Source of the DNA: Gemmatimonadota bacterium
GTDB taxonomy: Bacteria > Gemmatimonadota > Gemmatimonadetes > Longimicrobiales > UBA6960
Assembly (NCBI GenBank): GCA_022564535.1
Contig: JADFLD010000027.1
Span: 1-11,086, forward strand
Direction: 5' to 3'
DNA length: 11,086 nucleotides
Every line of letters starts with the position of its first letter. Positions within the stretch are counted from its first letter, which is position 1. This document shows positions 1-7,556 of the stretch, in pieces. The notes under the pieces are model-generated. The model had not been told where the DNA came from. It saw only the letters and a program-made list of their open reading frames with translations, and searched no databases. Position numbers and translations under genes: made by a program.

Positions 1-929
1 CAGGGAACGTCCGCCTCTACGTCGTGGATCGATACGAGGGGGTCAGGCGTCTCGACCCCTACACGCTCGAGGTCATCGACTCCATCGATACCGGGCCGAG
101 GGCGCACGGCCTCGTAGCCTCCGCCGACGGGCGCACCCTGTACATCACGTTGGAGGTGGCCAACGAGGTCATCAAGCTCGATGTGGCCACGCACGAGATC
201 CTTGGGCGGGCGTCGGTGGGAGCGGTCCCGAACGAGCCTACGCTGAGCTCCGACGGACGCTATCTCTTCGTCCCGCTACGGGCCGGAGGCGACACCGATG
301 TCGTCGACACCGAGACCATGACCCGGGTGAAGACCCTTCCCACGGGAAGGGCCAGCCACAACGCCTACACCGCACCGGACGGCGGCCTCGTGTACGCCAC
401 GTCCATGGGAGACAACCAAATCGCGGTGATCGATCCGGTGAAGCTCGAGGTCGTCCGTGTCATCTCTCTGAATGGCCAGCCGCGGCCCATGGCGCTCACC
501 GACGACGGGCGCTTCGCTCACGTCGTGCTGTCCGGCATGATCGGGTTCATCACCGTGGACCTGAGCACCGACGAGGAGGTGGCCCGCGTTTCCTTGCCGA
601 TTCCGGAAGGCACGCGCGCGCCACCCCTAGACACGTACACGCATGGGATGCTGCTGACTCCCGATCAACGCGAGCTCTGGATCGCCGCCTACGCGACCGA
701 CAAGGTCTACGGGTATCTCATGCCGGAGAGGGTCGAATTGGCCGAGATCAGCGTGCCGGCCGGACCCCACTGGCTCACGCTGCACCCGGACGGGGAGCCC
801 CTCTACGTCTCGCTTGAAGGGGCTGGTCAAGTCGCGGCCATCCACCGGGGCCTGCGGGAGGTCATCCGAGTGGGGAACGTGGGCCGGGCGCCCACGCGCA
901 TTCTCGCCTTCCGGACACCGGTCTCGTAG
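1..929 (+). CDS. YVTN/NHL-type beta-propeller repeat protein, 5' truncated by window
   Basis: The frame is open from the first base, so the true start lies upstream. A GTG at 24 is in frame, but coding sequence reading NVRLYVVDRY precedes or spans it, so it is not taken as the start. About 309 residues are visible. They contain at least six repeats of a beta-propeller blade, each marked by a turn such as ADGRTLYIT, SDGRYLFVP, PDGGLVYAT, DDGRFAHVV, PDQRELWIA and PDGEPLYVS, followed by a strand ending near an I/V-D-x-x-T element. This pattern is typical of the YVTN family of seven-bladed propellers, many of which are exported and bind ligands or partner proteins. A signal peptide cannot be judged because the N-terminus is missing. 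The specific function is unknown. The gene ends 11 bases before the convergent aminotransferase gene. Confidence 0.85.
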   Translation, partial: GNVRLYVVDRYEGVRRLDPYTLEVIDSIDTGPRAHGLVASADGRTLYITLEVANEVIKLDVATHEILGRASVGAVPNEPTLSSDGRYLFVPLRAGGDTDVVDTETMTRVKTLPTGRASHNAYTAPDGGLVYATSMGDNQIAVIDPVKLEVVRVISLNGQPRPMALTDDGRFAHVVLSGMIGFITVDLSTDEEVARVSLPIPEGTRAPPLDTYTHGMLLTPDQRELWIAAYATDKVYGYLMPERVELAEISVPAGPHWLTLHPDGEPLYVSLEGAGQVAAIHRGLREVIRVGNVGRAPTRILAFRTPVS

Positions 930-940
930 CGGGGCAGCGG

Positions 941-2059
941 CTACCGGCTCACTTCGTCGAATCCGTCGCGCACGCGTCCGAGTCCCTCGAGCAACTCGTG
1001 CTCGGGATTCCCGAAGCCGAGGCGCAGGTAATGGTCCATGCCGAAGTGATCTCCCGGGACCACCAGGACGGATTTTTCCACGCGGAGCTTCTCGGCGAAG
1101 TCGGTCGAGTTGATGGGCGCGTCGTAGTGCGCATAGCAGATGGCGCCTGCGTCCGGAGCGCGGTATCGGAAGCGGCCGTCTTGCTCAGCCATCCACGCCT
1201 CGATCAGGCCGAGGTTCGCCCGCACGATGCCACGCGTGCGTTCGCCGATCAGGGCTCGGGTGCGCGGCTCCAACGCCAGGCACGCCAGGGCGTCCGATAT
1301 CGATGCCGGGCAGATCGTGGTGTAGTCGGTCCGGCCCCACAGCTCCGTGATGAGCGCGTCCGGTCCCACGATCCATCCTAGTCGCAGGCCCGGTAGCCCG
1401 TACGCCTTGGAGAGCGAGTTCGTGACCAGGACGCGGTCATGGCATCCCCAGAAAGAAGGCGTGCGCTCGTGCGCGACCTCGGCTCCAGCATAAACTTCGT
1501 CGGCGAGGATCCACGCCCCGTACTTCTCGGTCAACTCTGCGATCCCGTCCATCGACTCGCGGGTGAGCGACGCGCCGGTGGGGTTGTTCGGGTTGGTGAC
1601 GAGGACGAAGCTGGCGCCTTCCGAGAGCGCGGCGTCGAGCGCGGTGAGGTCGGGCTGCCATCCATCGCCTTCAATCAGATTCACCGGTATCAGGCCACTT
1701 CCGAAGGACTCGAGGAGTCCCGGCACCTGACCGTAGGTAGGCAGGATGATCGCGGCCTTGCCATCGTCTTCGAAGAGATGCCAAAAGCAGGTGAAGTTTG
1801 CTTCGGCGCCCCCCACCGTGACCAGAACCGATGCGTCGGTCGTGCCCTCGTACTGCTCCGCGATCAGAGACCGCAGCTCGTCGGAGCCGTTCGACTGACC
1901 ATAGCTCAGAAGCGTCTCGTCGAGATCCAGTTCCCGTCCCGACAGCTCGATGAGCTCCCCGACCGTAAGGGGGTGGACGCCGCTCTCGGACAGATTGATG
2001 GAGACCCGGAGCTCGTATGTGGATTGCCACCGCTCCATCCGGAAGGGTGTGTAGCGCAC
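941..2059 (-). CDS. Fold-type I PLP-dependent aminotransferase (class I/II)
   Basis: A 372-residue cytoplasmic enzyme with the complete signature of aspartate-aminotransferase-like PLP enzymes. NPNNPTG at 156-162 and the Asp187/Tyr190 pair in DEVY contact the cofactor. Lys218 in SLSKAYG is the Schiff-base lysine, Arg226 in GLRLGW binds the PLP phosphate, and Arg346 in RLGFG is the expected substrate-carboxylate arginine. The N-terminus MERWQSTYE followed by NLSESGVHPL resembles a subgroup annotated as generic aminotransferases or capreomycidine-synthase-like; the amino-acid substrate cannot be read from sequence. I chose the GTG at 2059-2057 because GGAG lies 7 bases upstream of it. The internal ATG at 2038 has no Shine-Dalgarno and would drop part of the conserved N-terminus. 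An open frame extends further upstream to 2266, but it runs into gpmI and its residues do not look like family sequence. The gene is divergent from gpmI and has its own likely promoter. Confidence 0.93.
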   Translation of the reverse strand: MRYTPFRMERWQSTYELRVSINLSESGVHPLTVGELIELSGRELDLDETLLSYGQSNGSDELRSLIAEQYEGTTDASVLVTVGGAEANFTCFWHLFEDDGKAAIILPTYGQVPGLLESFGSGLIPVNLIEGDGWQPDLTALDAALSEGASFVLVTNPNNPTGASLTRESMDGIAELTEKYGAWILADEVYAGAEVAHERTPSFWGCHDRVLVTNSLSKAYGLPGLRLGWIVGPDALITELWGRTDYTTICPASISDALACLALEPRTRALIGERTRGIVRANLGLIEAWMAEQDGRFRYRAPDAGAICYAHYDAPINSTDFAEKLRVEKSVLVVPGDHFGMDHYLRLGFGNPEHELLEGLGRVRDGFDEVSR

Positions 2060-2066
2060 GTCGGGG

Positions 2067-2070
2067 CTCC
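2067..2070 (-). promoter_or_regulatory. Ribosome binding site deciding the aminotransferase GTG start
   Basis: GGAG on the minus strand, separated by 7 bases from the GTG at 2059. It supports this start over the ATG 21 bases further in, which has only pyrimidine-rich sequence in front of it. Confidence 0.6.
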
Positions 2071-2096
2071 AGGCCAATGTGAGAGTGGGACGGCGG

Positions 2097-2125
2097 ATGC
2101 TACGTGGCCGGACATCCGATGTAAA
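2097..2125 (-). promoter_or_regulatory. Probable sigma-70-type promoter for the aminotransferase gene
   Basis: On the minus strand, TTTACA (2125-2120, five of six matches to TTGACA) is followed after exactly 17 bases by TAGCAT (2102-2097, four of six matches to TATAAT). Transcription would start near 2090, leaving a leader of about 30 bases before the GTG start with its GGAG. Placement and spacing are good. The call rests on consensus matching only, and promoter preferences of this lineage may differ from E. coli. Confidence 0.45.
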
Positions 2126-2157
2126 TGTGAGCCGGCTCGGGGGCGGGTTAGATTTCC

Positions 2158-2169
2158 GAGTGTACACTC
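2158..2169. promoter_or_regulatory. Perfect 12-bp palindrome, candidate operator upstream of gpmI
   Basis: GAGTGTACACTC is a perfect inverted repeat with no spacer, ending 23 bases before the gpmI ATG. It lies just after a weak -10-like TAGATT (2149-2154), so a bound repressor would overlap the expected start of gpmI transcription. I do not recognise the cognate regulator. It could also be chance: a 12-bp palindrome is expected about once per 4 kb in random sequence, though the odds for this 133-bp gap alone are near 3 percent. Confidence 0.3.
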
Positions 2170-2192
2170 CCTCATCCACGCGACAGGCGGAA

Positions 2193-3785
2193 ATGCGAAA
2201 GGTTCTCCTCGTCATTCTCGACGGCTGGGGCCACTCCGACTTCCAGGGAACTCCCAGCGAGGGCAACGCGATCGAGCTCGCTCGGGTCCCGACGTTTCGC
2301 CGTCTCTACGACGGGTATCCACGGACTCGGCTCGCGTGCTCCGGAGGGGCGGTCGGGCTTCCCGACGGTCAGATGGGGAACTCGGAGGTCGGCCATCTGA
2401 ACCTGGGCGGTGGGCGCGTCGTGTTTCAGGACATCGCGCGAGTCGATAACGCGATCGCCGACGGGACGTTCGCCGATCGTCTGGGCCTCGAGCGGATTAC
2501 GGGGCGGCTTCGCGAATCGGAGGGCGCGTTGCACGTCGTGGGGCTCGTCTCGGACGGAGGCGTGCACAGCCACCTGCGTCACTTCACCGCGCTCATGGAT
2601 CTCCTCCCGACCGATTTGACGGTGCGGGTTCACTGCATTACCGATGGTCGCGACACGTCGCCGACCGGTGGAATGGAGTACGTCGGGGCCATCGCCGACC
2701 TCTGCGGACGGAGTGAGCGATGGGCGGTCGCCACGGTCACGGGTCGCTACTGGGCGATGGATCGCGACAAGCGCTGGGACCGAACGCGGCGAGCCTTCGA
2801 TCTGATGGTCTCGGGAGAGGCCGAGTCCTGGGCCGACGACGTCGACTTCTTGTCGGACAGCTATGCGGGGGGCACCACCGACGAGTTCGTGGAGCCGACG
2901 GGCATCCGCCACGTCGGTGAAGCCGGGATGGGGCCGAACGACGTCGTGCTGCTGCTCAACTTTCGCTCCGACCGCATGCGGCAGCTGACCGCTGCGCTTT
3001 CCCTTCCCGACTTCGACGGGTTCGAGCGCTCCGGAGTGCGCCCGGCCGAGGTGGTTACGGTCACCGAGTACGAGCGCGGTCTCCCCACCACCGTCGCGTT
3101 TCCTTCGGAGAATGTTCGAACTGGGCTGTCCGAGTATCTGGCGGACCAGGGGCACAAGCAACTCAAGGTGGCCGAGACCGAGAAGTATGCGCACGTGACC
3201 TACTTCTTCAACGGTGGCGAGGAGGCCGCGTGGGAGGGAGAAGCTCGTGCGTTGGTCCCGTCTCCGAAGGTCGCTACGTACGACCTCCAACCGGAAATGA
3301 GCGCGCGCGGCGTCGCCGACGCGGTCCTCGACGGGTTGCGGGGTGCGTACGACTTCATCCTGGTGAACTTCGCCAACCCCGACATGGTCGGGCACACCGG
3401 CTCGGTTCCCGCGGCCGTCGCGGCCGTCGAGGCCGTCGACGCCTGCATGGCCGACATTCTGACGTGCGTCGACGAGCACCCTGAGTGGGTCGCCCTCGTC
3501 ACCGCAGACCACGGAAACTGTGAGATGATGCTCGACGACGAAGGCAACGTCCACACTGCCCACACGACAGAGCCCGTCGACTTCATCGTGTACGACCCGC
3601 GGTCCGCCGAGGAAGGCGTCCCGGGTGCCCAGCTCGTGTCCGAGGGTCGGCTCGCCGACGTCGCGCTGACCGTTCTGGGTTACATGGGGATCGAGCCACC
3701 GGAAGCGATGACGGGGCGGGACCTCGTGTTGGATCGCAGGGTGGAGGGCGCGAGCCGCACTACCCATCCGGCGGGTGTCGCTTGA
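2193..3785 (+). CDS. gpmI: 2,3-bisphosphoglycerate-independent phosphoglycerate mutase
   Basis: This glycolytic/gluconeogenic enzyme interconverts 3- and 2-phosphoglycerate through a phosphoserine intermediate, using two Mn2+ ions, in the cytoplasm. The 530-residue protein fits the usual 510-550 range. Visible active-site elements are Asp10 in VILDGWG, the nucleophile Ser64 in MGNSEVGH, substrate-binding DGRD at 151-154, NFRSDR at 256-261, and the metal-binding Asp397/His401 in NPDMVGH. Asp439/His440 in TADHGN and His457 in HTAHT complete the metal sites. The alkaline-phosphatase-like metal domain is split by the phosphotransferase insert, as in the family. The ATG at 2193 was chosen because the protein then begins MRKVLLVILDGWG, the standard family start; an AGGCGG stretch upstream is a modest ribosome binding site. 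Its stop overlaps the start of the next gene (TGATG), so it heads a likely operon with the TPR and M16 genes. Confidence 0.97.
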   Translation: MRKVLLVILDGWGHSDFQGTPSEGNAIELARVPTFRRLYDGYPRTRLACSGGAVGLPDGQMGNSEVGHLNLGGGRVVFQDIARVDNAIADGTFADRLGLERITGRLRESEGALHVVGLVSDGGVHSHLRHFTALMDLLPTDLTVRVHCITDGRDTSPTGGMEYVGAIADLCGRSERWAVATVTGRYWAMDRDKRWDRTRRAFDLMVSGEAESWADDVDFLSDSYAGGTTDEFVEPTGIRHVGEAGMGPNDVVLLLNFRSDRMRQLTAALSLPDFDGFERSGVRPAEVVTVTEYERGLPTTVAFPSENVRTGLSEYLADQGHKQLKVAETEKYAHVTYFFNGGEEAAWEGEARALVPSPKVATYDLQPEMSARGVADAVLDGLRGAYDFILVNFANPDMVGHTGSVPAAVAAVEAVDACMADILTCVDEHPEWVALVTADHGNCEMMLDDEGNVHTAHTTEPVDFIVYDPRSAEEGVPGAQLVSEGRLADVALTVLGYMGIEPPEAMTGRDLVLDRRVEGASRTTHPAGVA

Positions 3786-4624
3786 TGGACCGCGACGATC
3801 TGCTCGGGCGCACGATGTCGCTTGCAGAGGAGGGTGACTGGGCAGGAGCCGTCGAATTGCTTCGGGAGCATCTCGAGGACTTCGATGAAGATCCCGCCGT
3901 TCATTGCTGGCTCGGCGTTGCGGAGCGTGAGCTCGGCACGGAGGGGGTTCCCTACCTTTGCTTCAAGCGAGCGCTCGCGCTGCAACCCGAGGACCCCTAC
4001 GTGTTGGCCATCGCTGGAAACGGGATCGCGTACTTCGACGATCCCGAGGCGGAGCAGGCGTTGCGTGCCGCTGCCCTGACCGCTCCGGATGTAGCGCTCG
4101 GTCGCCTCATGTACGGGGCGTATCTCGCGCGTGAGGGCTTCCACGAGGATGGAGTGAGGGAGTTGTGTGCCGCTCGCGACATCGATCCCGACGATCCTCA
4201 GATCGCCTATGAACTGGGCGTGGCTTACGCCCTCTCCGGGGCTCACGACGACGCCACGGATGCCCTGGCGGACGCCGTGCGACTCGATCCGGAAGACGGT
4301 TGGAGCCGGGTGGTGTTAGGTCTCGAGCTGCTCGAAGCCGAGCGCCTCGAGGAGGCGGCAGGCGAGTTGCTGCACGGAGCCCGACTCAGAGACGGCGACG
4401 TCGACGCTCAACTCGCTGCGGCGCTCGCCGCCGCTGCAACCGGGCGAGACGAGCTCGCGTACGAGATGATCGCGAGGGCGAAACTCGAGGTTGTCGACGG
4501 AGACCTCGCGCTCACTGCCGCGGTCGAGGATCGGCTGGAAAGTGGTCCGCAAGCCGCCGAGAGCATGCTGCACGAGGACATCGCGCCCAATATGCTGCGA
4601 GCGCGTCTGCGCGAGCGGCCGTAG
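3785..4624 (+). CDS. Tetratricopeptide repeat (TPR) protein
   Basis: A 279-residue acidic, helical protein of TPR repeats. Clear repeat units occur around residues 14-46 (GDWAGAVELLREHL), 119-136 (FHEDGVRELCAARDIDP), 139-170 (IAYELGVAYALSGAHDDATDALADAVRLDP) and 172-203. Degenerate repeats lie between them. There is no signal peptide or membrane segment, so it is probably cytoplasmic and works as a protein-protein interaction scaffold; the partner cannot be inferred. The ATG at 3785 shares one base with the gpmI stop (TGATG), and I see no separate strong Shine-Dalgarno, so translational coupling to gpmI is likely. A TTG one codon earlier is also possible. The next gene, an M16 peptidase, starts 27 bases downstream. 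Position between gpmI and the peptidase pair suggests co-expression rather than a glycolytic role. Confidence 0.85.
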   Translation: MDRDDLLGRTMSLAEEGDWAGAVELLREHLEDFDEDPAVHCWLGVAERELGTEGVPYLCFKRALALQPEDPYVLAIAGNGIAYFDDPEAEQALRAAALTAPDVALGRLMYGAYLAREGFHEDGVRELCAARDIDPDDPQIAYELGVAYALSGAHDDATDALADAVRLDPEDGWSRVVLGLELLEAERLEEAAGELLHGARLRDGDVDAQLAAALAAAATGRDELAYEMIARAKLEVVDGDLALTAAVEDRLESGPQAAESMLHEDIAPNMLRARLRERP

Positions 4625-4641
4625 CCCAACCACAGCCATCC

Positions 4642-4645
4642 GGAG
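4642..4645 (+). promoter_or_regulatory. Ribosome binding site deciding the M16 TTG start
   Basis: GGAG placed 6 bases before the TTG at 4652. There is no ATG or GTG nearby that would keep the conserved N-terminal strand of the peptidase, so this site fixes a TTG start. Confidence 0.6.
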
Positions 4646-4651
4646 TAACCT

Positions 4652-5929
4652 TTGAGCCTTCTCTCGATTCCCTTCGAGCGCCACCGACTCGACAACGGAC
4701 TCAAGGTCGTCCTGTCGCCAGACCGGAGCGTTCCAGTGGTGGCGACCAGCTTGTGGTACGGTGTGGGGTCCCGGAACGAGCCGAGGGGCAAGACCGGCTT
4801 CGCCCACCTCTTCGAGCACATGATGTTCCAAGGGTCTGCTCACGTGCCGAAGAACAAGCACTTCGAGCACATCGAGAGGGTCGGAGGGACGCTCAACGCT
4901 ACGACGTGGTTCGATCGGACGAACTACTTCGAGACCGTTCCGTCGAACGCCCTCGAGCTGCCTCTCTGGCTCGAATCCGATCGCATGGGCTGGATGCTTC
5001 CGGCGATGACACAGGAGAAGCTCGACAATCAGCGCGACGTGGTGAAGAACGAAAGGAGGCAGCGCTACGACAACCAGCCGTACGGAGACTGGGACGAGCG
5101 TCTCCAGAAGCTGATGTACCCGGAGGATCATCCTTACCGTCACACGGTCATCGGCTCCATGGAAGACATTGACGCGGCTACACTCGATGACGTCGCGTCC
5201 TTTTTTCAGACTTTCTATGTGCCGAACAACGCGGTTCTGACGGTGGCCGGAGACATCGATCCCGCCGAGACGCTCGAGCACATCAAGCGATACTTCGGCG
5301 AGATCGAGCCGGGCGACCCGATTCCGCCCTTGCCGGGGAATCCGGATATCGACCCGCTCATCGGGACCACGGTCCGCGACCACGTGATGGCCGACGTGCC
5401 GCTACCGCGCGTCATCATCGCCTTCAGAATTCCCCCGTACTCGTCTCCCGACTTCGCCGTCGCCGAAGTATCGCGAGCGCTCCTGGGTATGGGCCGCGCG
5501 TCACGCCTGTACCAGCGCTTGGTCCGCGAGAGAAGGATCGCCACGGGGATCGTCACCTTCGTCTTTCCTCTGCTCACCGGTGCGTCGATGCTGCTTGTAT
5601 GGGCGACGGGGTACCCGGGCAGCGATCCGGACGCGCTCGAGGCCGCGATGACCGAGGAGATCGAAGCGCTCTCTGGTGCCCAGCAGAGCGAAGTCGACCG
5701 CGCGATCGCCCTGACGGAGACCGACCTCGTCAGGGCGCTCGAGCACATGTCTGAGCGGGCGGATCTACTTTCCATGTTCGACTTGTACTTCGACGATCCG
5801 GGTCGCTTGAACAGGGAGCTCGATCGGCTTCGAGCCGTTTCGCTCGACCAGATCCGGTCGTTTGTCGGGGAGAGCCTCGGCGCCGACAATCGGGCGATTC
5901 TGGTGTACGAGCCGGAGGCCAGCCAGTGA
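4652..5929 (+). CDS. M16 family zinc metallopeptidase, catalytic subunit
   Basis: A 425-residue insulinase/processing-peptidase-like protein. The inverted zinc motif HLFEH lies at residues 52-56 within GFAHLFEHMMFQGS. The third ligand is probably Glu134 in VVKNERRQRYDNQPYG, 78 residues after the last His, close to the family's usual spacing. The C-terminal half carries the second M16 domain. Where active M16 partners normally provide an Arg...Tyr substrate-binding pair, this protein reads VRERRIATG and lacks the Tyr, which the next gene supplies. No signal peptide is visible from the TTG start, so a cytoplasmic enzyme is expected, although many paired M16 proteins are exported. It starts 27 bases after the TPR gene and its stop overlaps the next start by GTGA, consistent with equimolar production of a heterodimer. 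Substrate unknown; related proteins degrade peptides or process precursors. Confidence 0.93.
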   Translation: MSLLSIPFERHRLDNGLKVVLSPDRSVPVVATSLWYGVGSRNEPRGKTGFAHLFEHMMFQGSAHVPKNKHFEHIERVGGTLNATTWFDRTNYFETVPSNALELPLWLESDRMGWMLPAMTQEKLDNQRDVVKNERRQRYDNQPYGDWDERLQKLMYPEDHPYRHTVIGSMEDIDAATLDDVASFFQTFYVPNNAVLTVAGDIDPAETLEHIKRYFGEIEPGDPIPPLPGNPDIDPLIGTTVRDHVMADVPLPRVIIAFRIPPYSSPDFAVAEVSRALLGMGRASRLYQRLVRERRIATGIVTFVFPLLTGASMLLVWATGYPGSDPDALEAAMTEEIEALSGAQQSEVDRAIALTETDLVRALEHMSERADLLSMFDLYFDDPGRLNRELDRLRAVSLDQIRSFVGESLGADNRAILVYEPEASQ

Positions 5930-7290
5930 GCACGCTCGACCGCACCCGACCGCCGGCGAGCGGCCCGATCCGCAATTTCGACTTTCCCGCAGTCGACCGC
6001 CGAGCGATGCCCAACGGCCTGGACCTTCGGGTGGCGCTCATGAACCGCTTACCCGTCGTGAGCGTGAACCTCTTCATGCGCGCGGGCGAGGGGGCGCTGT
6101 CCGACGCCAACGCCGGGCTGGCGGTTCTCACCGCCGACGCGCTGGAGGGGGGGACGAAACAGCGTAGCGGAAGCGAGCTGGCGCAAGCACTCGAGGGGAT
6201 CGGAGCTCGGGTTTCGGCGACGGGCGGTTGGGAGGGCACGAGCATCGGCCTTTCGTGTCTAGCGGACCGGCTCCCGGAGGCGCTCGGCATTCTGGCCGAG
6301 GCGGTCCTCGAGCCCGCGTTCCCCGACGACGAAGTCGAGCGAGTCCGGGAGCAGCAGCTTGCGGGCCTCCGGCAGCGCGAAAAGGACCCCGCTGCGCTCG
6401 CCAGCGACTCCGCGCTGACGCGTTACTTTGCGCCGAGCACACCCTATTCCCGTTCTGTCGACGGTACCGCAGAGTCGATCGCGGCGAAATCGCGCGACGA
6501 TCTCAGGGGCTATGCGGACGCGAACTACCGGCCGGGGGGCGGAGCGTTGATCGTCGTTGGAGACATCGACACCGGTGAGGTGGAGCAGATGGTGGCGAGC
6601 CACTTCGGGGGCTGGACCGGCGCCCCTGCCTCGGTCGCCGATTTCACCGTCGAGGCCGCCACGCGGGAGCGCCGCGTGTTGATCGTACACCGTCCCGGGT
6701 CGGTGCAGTCGGAGATCCGTGTGGGCCATGTGGGGGTGGCGCGCTCCACCCCCGATTACTACGCGCTATCAATCGCCAATATGGTGCTCGGTGGGATGTT
6801 CACGAGCCGGCTAAACTTGAACCTGCGGGAGAAGAACGGCTTCACCTACGGAGTTCGATCGAGATTCACTTTTCGCAGCGAGCCCGGGGCGTTCCAAGTG
6901 GCGACATCGGTTGGGAATGATGTCACAGCCCCGGCCGTCAGGGAGATTATCGCGGAGCTGTCCAGTATGGCGGAAGGCGGCCCCACCGAGGACGAGGTCG
7001 AGGCCGCCCGGGACTACGCGGCGGGTATTTTCGGCCTACAGCTGGAGACGGTAGGCCAGGTCGCGGCGCGTGTGGCTCAGCTCGTGGTGTACGGATTGCC
7101 CGACAGCTATTTCGACGAGTATCGGGACAGCATCCGCGCGGTCACGACCGAGTCGGTCGCTGAGGCGGCGGCTCGTCACATTCGCCCCGCAGAGGCGCAG
7201 ATCGTCGTCGTGGGCGACGCCGACGTCGTGGCTTCGTCGGTCGAGGCGCTGGCACTAGGACCGGTGGAGGTCGTCGGACCGGACGCCTGA
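5926..7290 (+). CDS. M16 family protein, non-catalytic partner subunit
   Basis: A 454-residue M16 protein whose position equivalent to HxxEH reads VLTAD (residues 67-71, in GLAVLTADALEGGT). It therefore lacks zinc ligands and cannot be a peptidase alone. It keeps the conserved LREKNGFTYGV block in the C-terminal domain, with Arg301 and Tyr308, the pair known in heterodimeric M16B enzymes to bind the substrate backbone at the partner's active site. The GTG start at 5926 overlaps the upstream stop (GTGA) and is preceded by GGAGG with 7-base spacing. There is no convincing signal peptide; the first about 20 residues are polar and proline-rich. Together with the upstream catalytic protein it most likely forms an alpha-beta M16B peptidase. 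It is the last gene of the gpmI cluster. Confidence 0.92.
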   Translation: MSTLDRTRPPASGPIRNFDFPAVDRRAMPNGLDLRVALMNRLPVVSVNLFMRAGEGALSDANAGLAVLTADALEGGTKQRSGSELAQALEGIGARVSATGGWEGTSIGLSCLADRLPEALGILAEAVLEPAFPDDEVERVREQQLAGLRQREKDPAALASDSALTRYFAPSTPYSRSVDGTAESIAAKSRDDLRGYADANYRPGGGALIVVGDIDTGEVEQMVASHFGGWTGAPASVADFTVEAATRERRVLIVHRPGSVQSEIRVGHVGVARSTPDYYALSIANMVLGGMFTSRLNLNLREKNGFTYGVRSRFTFRSEPGAFQVATSVGNDVTAPAVREIIAELSSMAEGGPTEDEVEAARDYAAGIFGLQLETVGQVAARVAQLVVYGLPDSYFDEYRDSIRAVTTESVAEAAARHIRPAEAQIVVVGDADVVASSVEALALGPVEVVGPDA

Positions 7291-7304
7291 TGCCGCGGTC
7301 GCGT

Positions 7305-7321
7305 GCGGCGATCCGCGCCGC
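7305..7321 (+). terminator. GC hairpin after the M16 gene, possible terminator
   Basis: GCGGCG, a 5-base loop, then CGCCGC, starting 15 bases after the stop of the M16 partner gene. There is no following T-tract, so this is not a classical intrinsic terminator. It could aid Rho-dependent ending or protect the 3' end of the message. Confidence 0.25.
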
Positions 7322-7391
7322 GAATGCAACCCGACGGACGGGTCCTCGTATCGAAGAGTGTGAGGTCGGAATTACCTGGGTCAGCCAAAGT

Positions 7392-7430
7392 GTCCTAGAT
7401 CGTGCCGCTGAGACGTCACATGGATAGGAC
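7392..7430. repeat. Spaced inverted repeat upstream of the sigma-54-type promoter
   Basis: GTCCTA at 7392-7397 and TAGGAC at 7425-7430 form an inverted repeat with centres 33 bases apart, about three helical turns. It lies 43 bases or more upstream of the -24 element, where an enhancer-binding protein could bind. The half-sites are short and chance is possible. Confidence 0.2.
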
Positions 7431-7472
7431 GGCGCTTCGGGAGACCCCAGTGAATGGGCGGTATTCCGGGGT

Positions 7473-7488
7473 TGGCACGACCCCTGCA
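7473..7488 (+). promoter_or_regulatory. -24/-12 (sigma-54) promoter for the ECF sigma gene
   Basis: TGGCACG, four bases, then CTGCA. Against the sigma-54 consensus TGGCACG-N4-TTGCW this differs at a single position (T to C). The invariant GG (7474-7475) and GC (7486-7487) have exactly the required spacing. Transcription would start near 7499, giving a leader of about 58 bases that includes a perfect Shine-Dalgarno. It stands in the intergenic gap, on the correct strand, in front of the sigma factor gene. It would need a bacterial enhancer-binding protein for activity; none is encoded in the window. Confidence 0.65.
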
Positions 7489-7544
7489 AGTAAGCGGTGG
7501 CGTGAGTGGGACCGTATCTGCCAAATGGGCGGGTCGGCGCGACG

Positions 7545-7551
7545 AGGAGGT
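7545..7551 (+). promoter_or_regulatory. Strong ribosome binding site of the ECF sigma gene
   Basis: AGGAGGT, a perfect match to the anti-Shine-Dalgarno complement, 5 bases before the GTG at 7557. It decides for this GTG against in-frame candidates further upstream, which lack any such site. Confidence 0.75.
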
Positions 7552-7556
7552 GCTGC

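Noticed and set aside
926..944. GTAGC...GCTAC inverted repeat between the two convergent genes, possible bidirectional terminator
   Set aside because: Only a 5-bp stem with a 9-base loop and no T-tract on either side; too weak to call.
2060..2266. N-terminal extension of the aminotransferase to an ATG at 2266
   Set aside because: It would overlap gpmI and its promoter region, and the extra residues do not resemble the family. The GTG at 2059 has a good GGAG.
2172..3767. A 531-codon open frame on the minus strand opposite gpmI
   Set aside because: It mirrors gpmI codons in a high-GC genome, is rich in His/Arg/Val without domain character, and conflicts with an unmistakable gpmI on the other strand.
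4316..5383. Long minus-strand open frame across the TPR and M16 genes
   Set aside because: Composition follows the antisense of two well-supported genes and no family motif is visible; a GC-driven shadow.
7441..7556. Small open frames in the leader of the sigma gene
   Set aside because: They overlap the -24/-12 element and the Shine-Dalgarno, and none has its own ribosome binding site or recognisable product.
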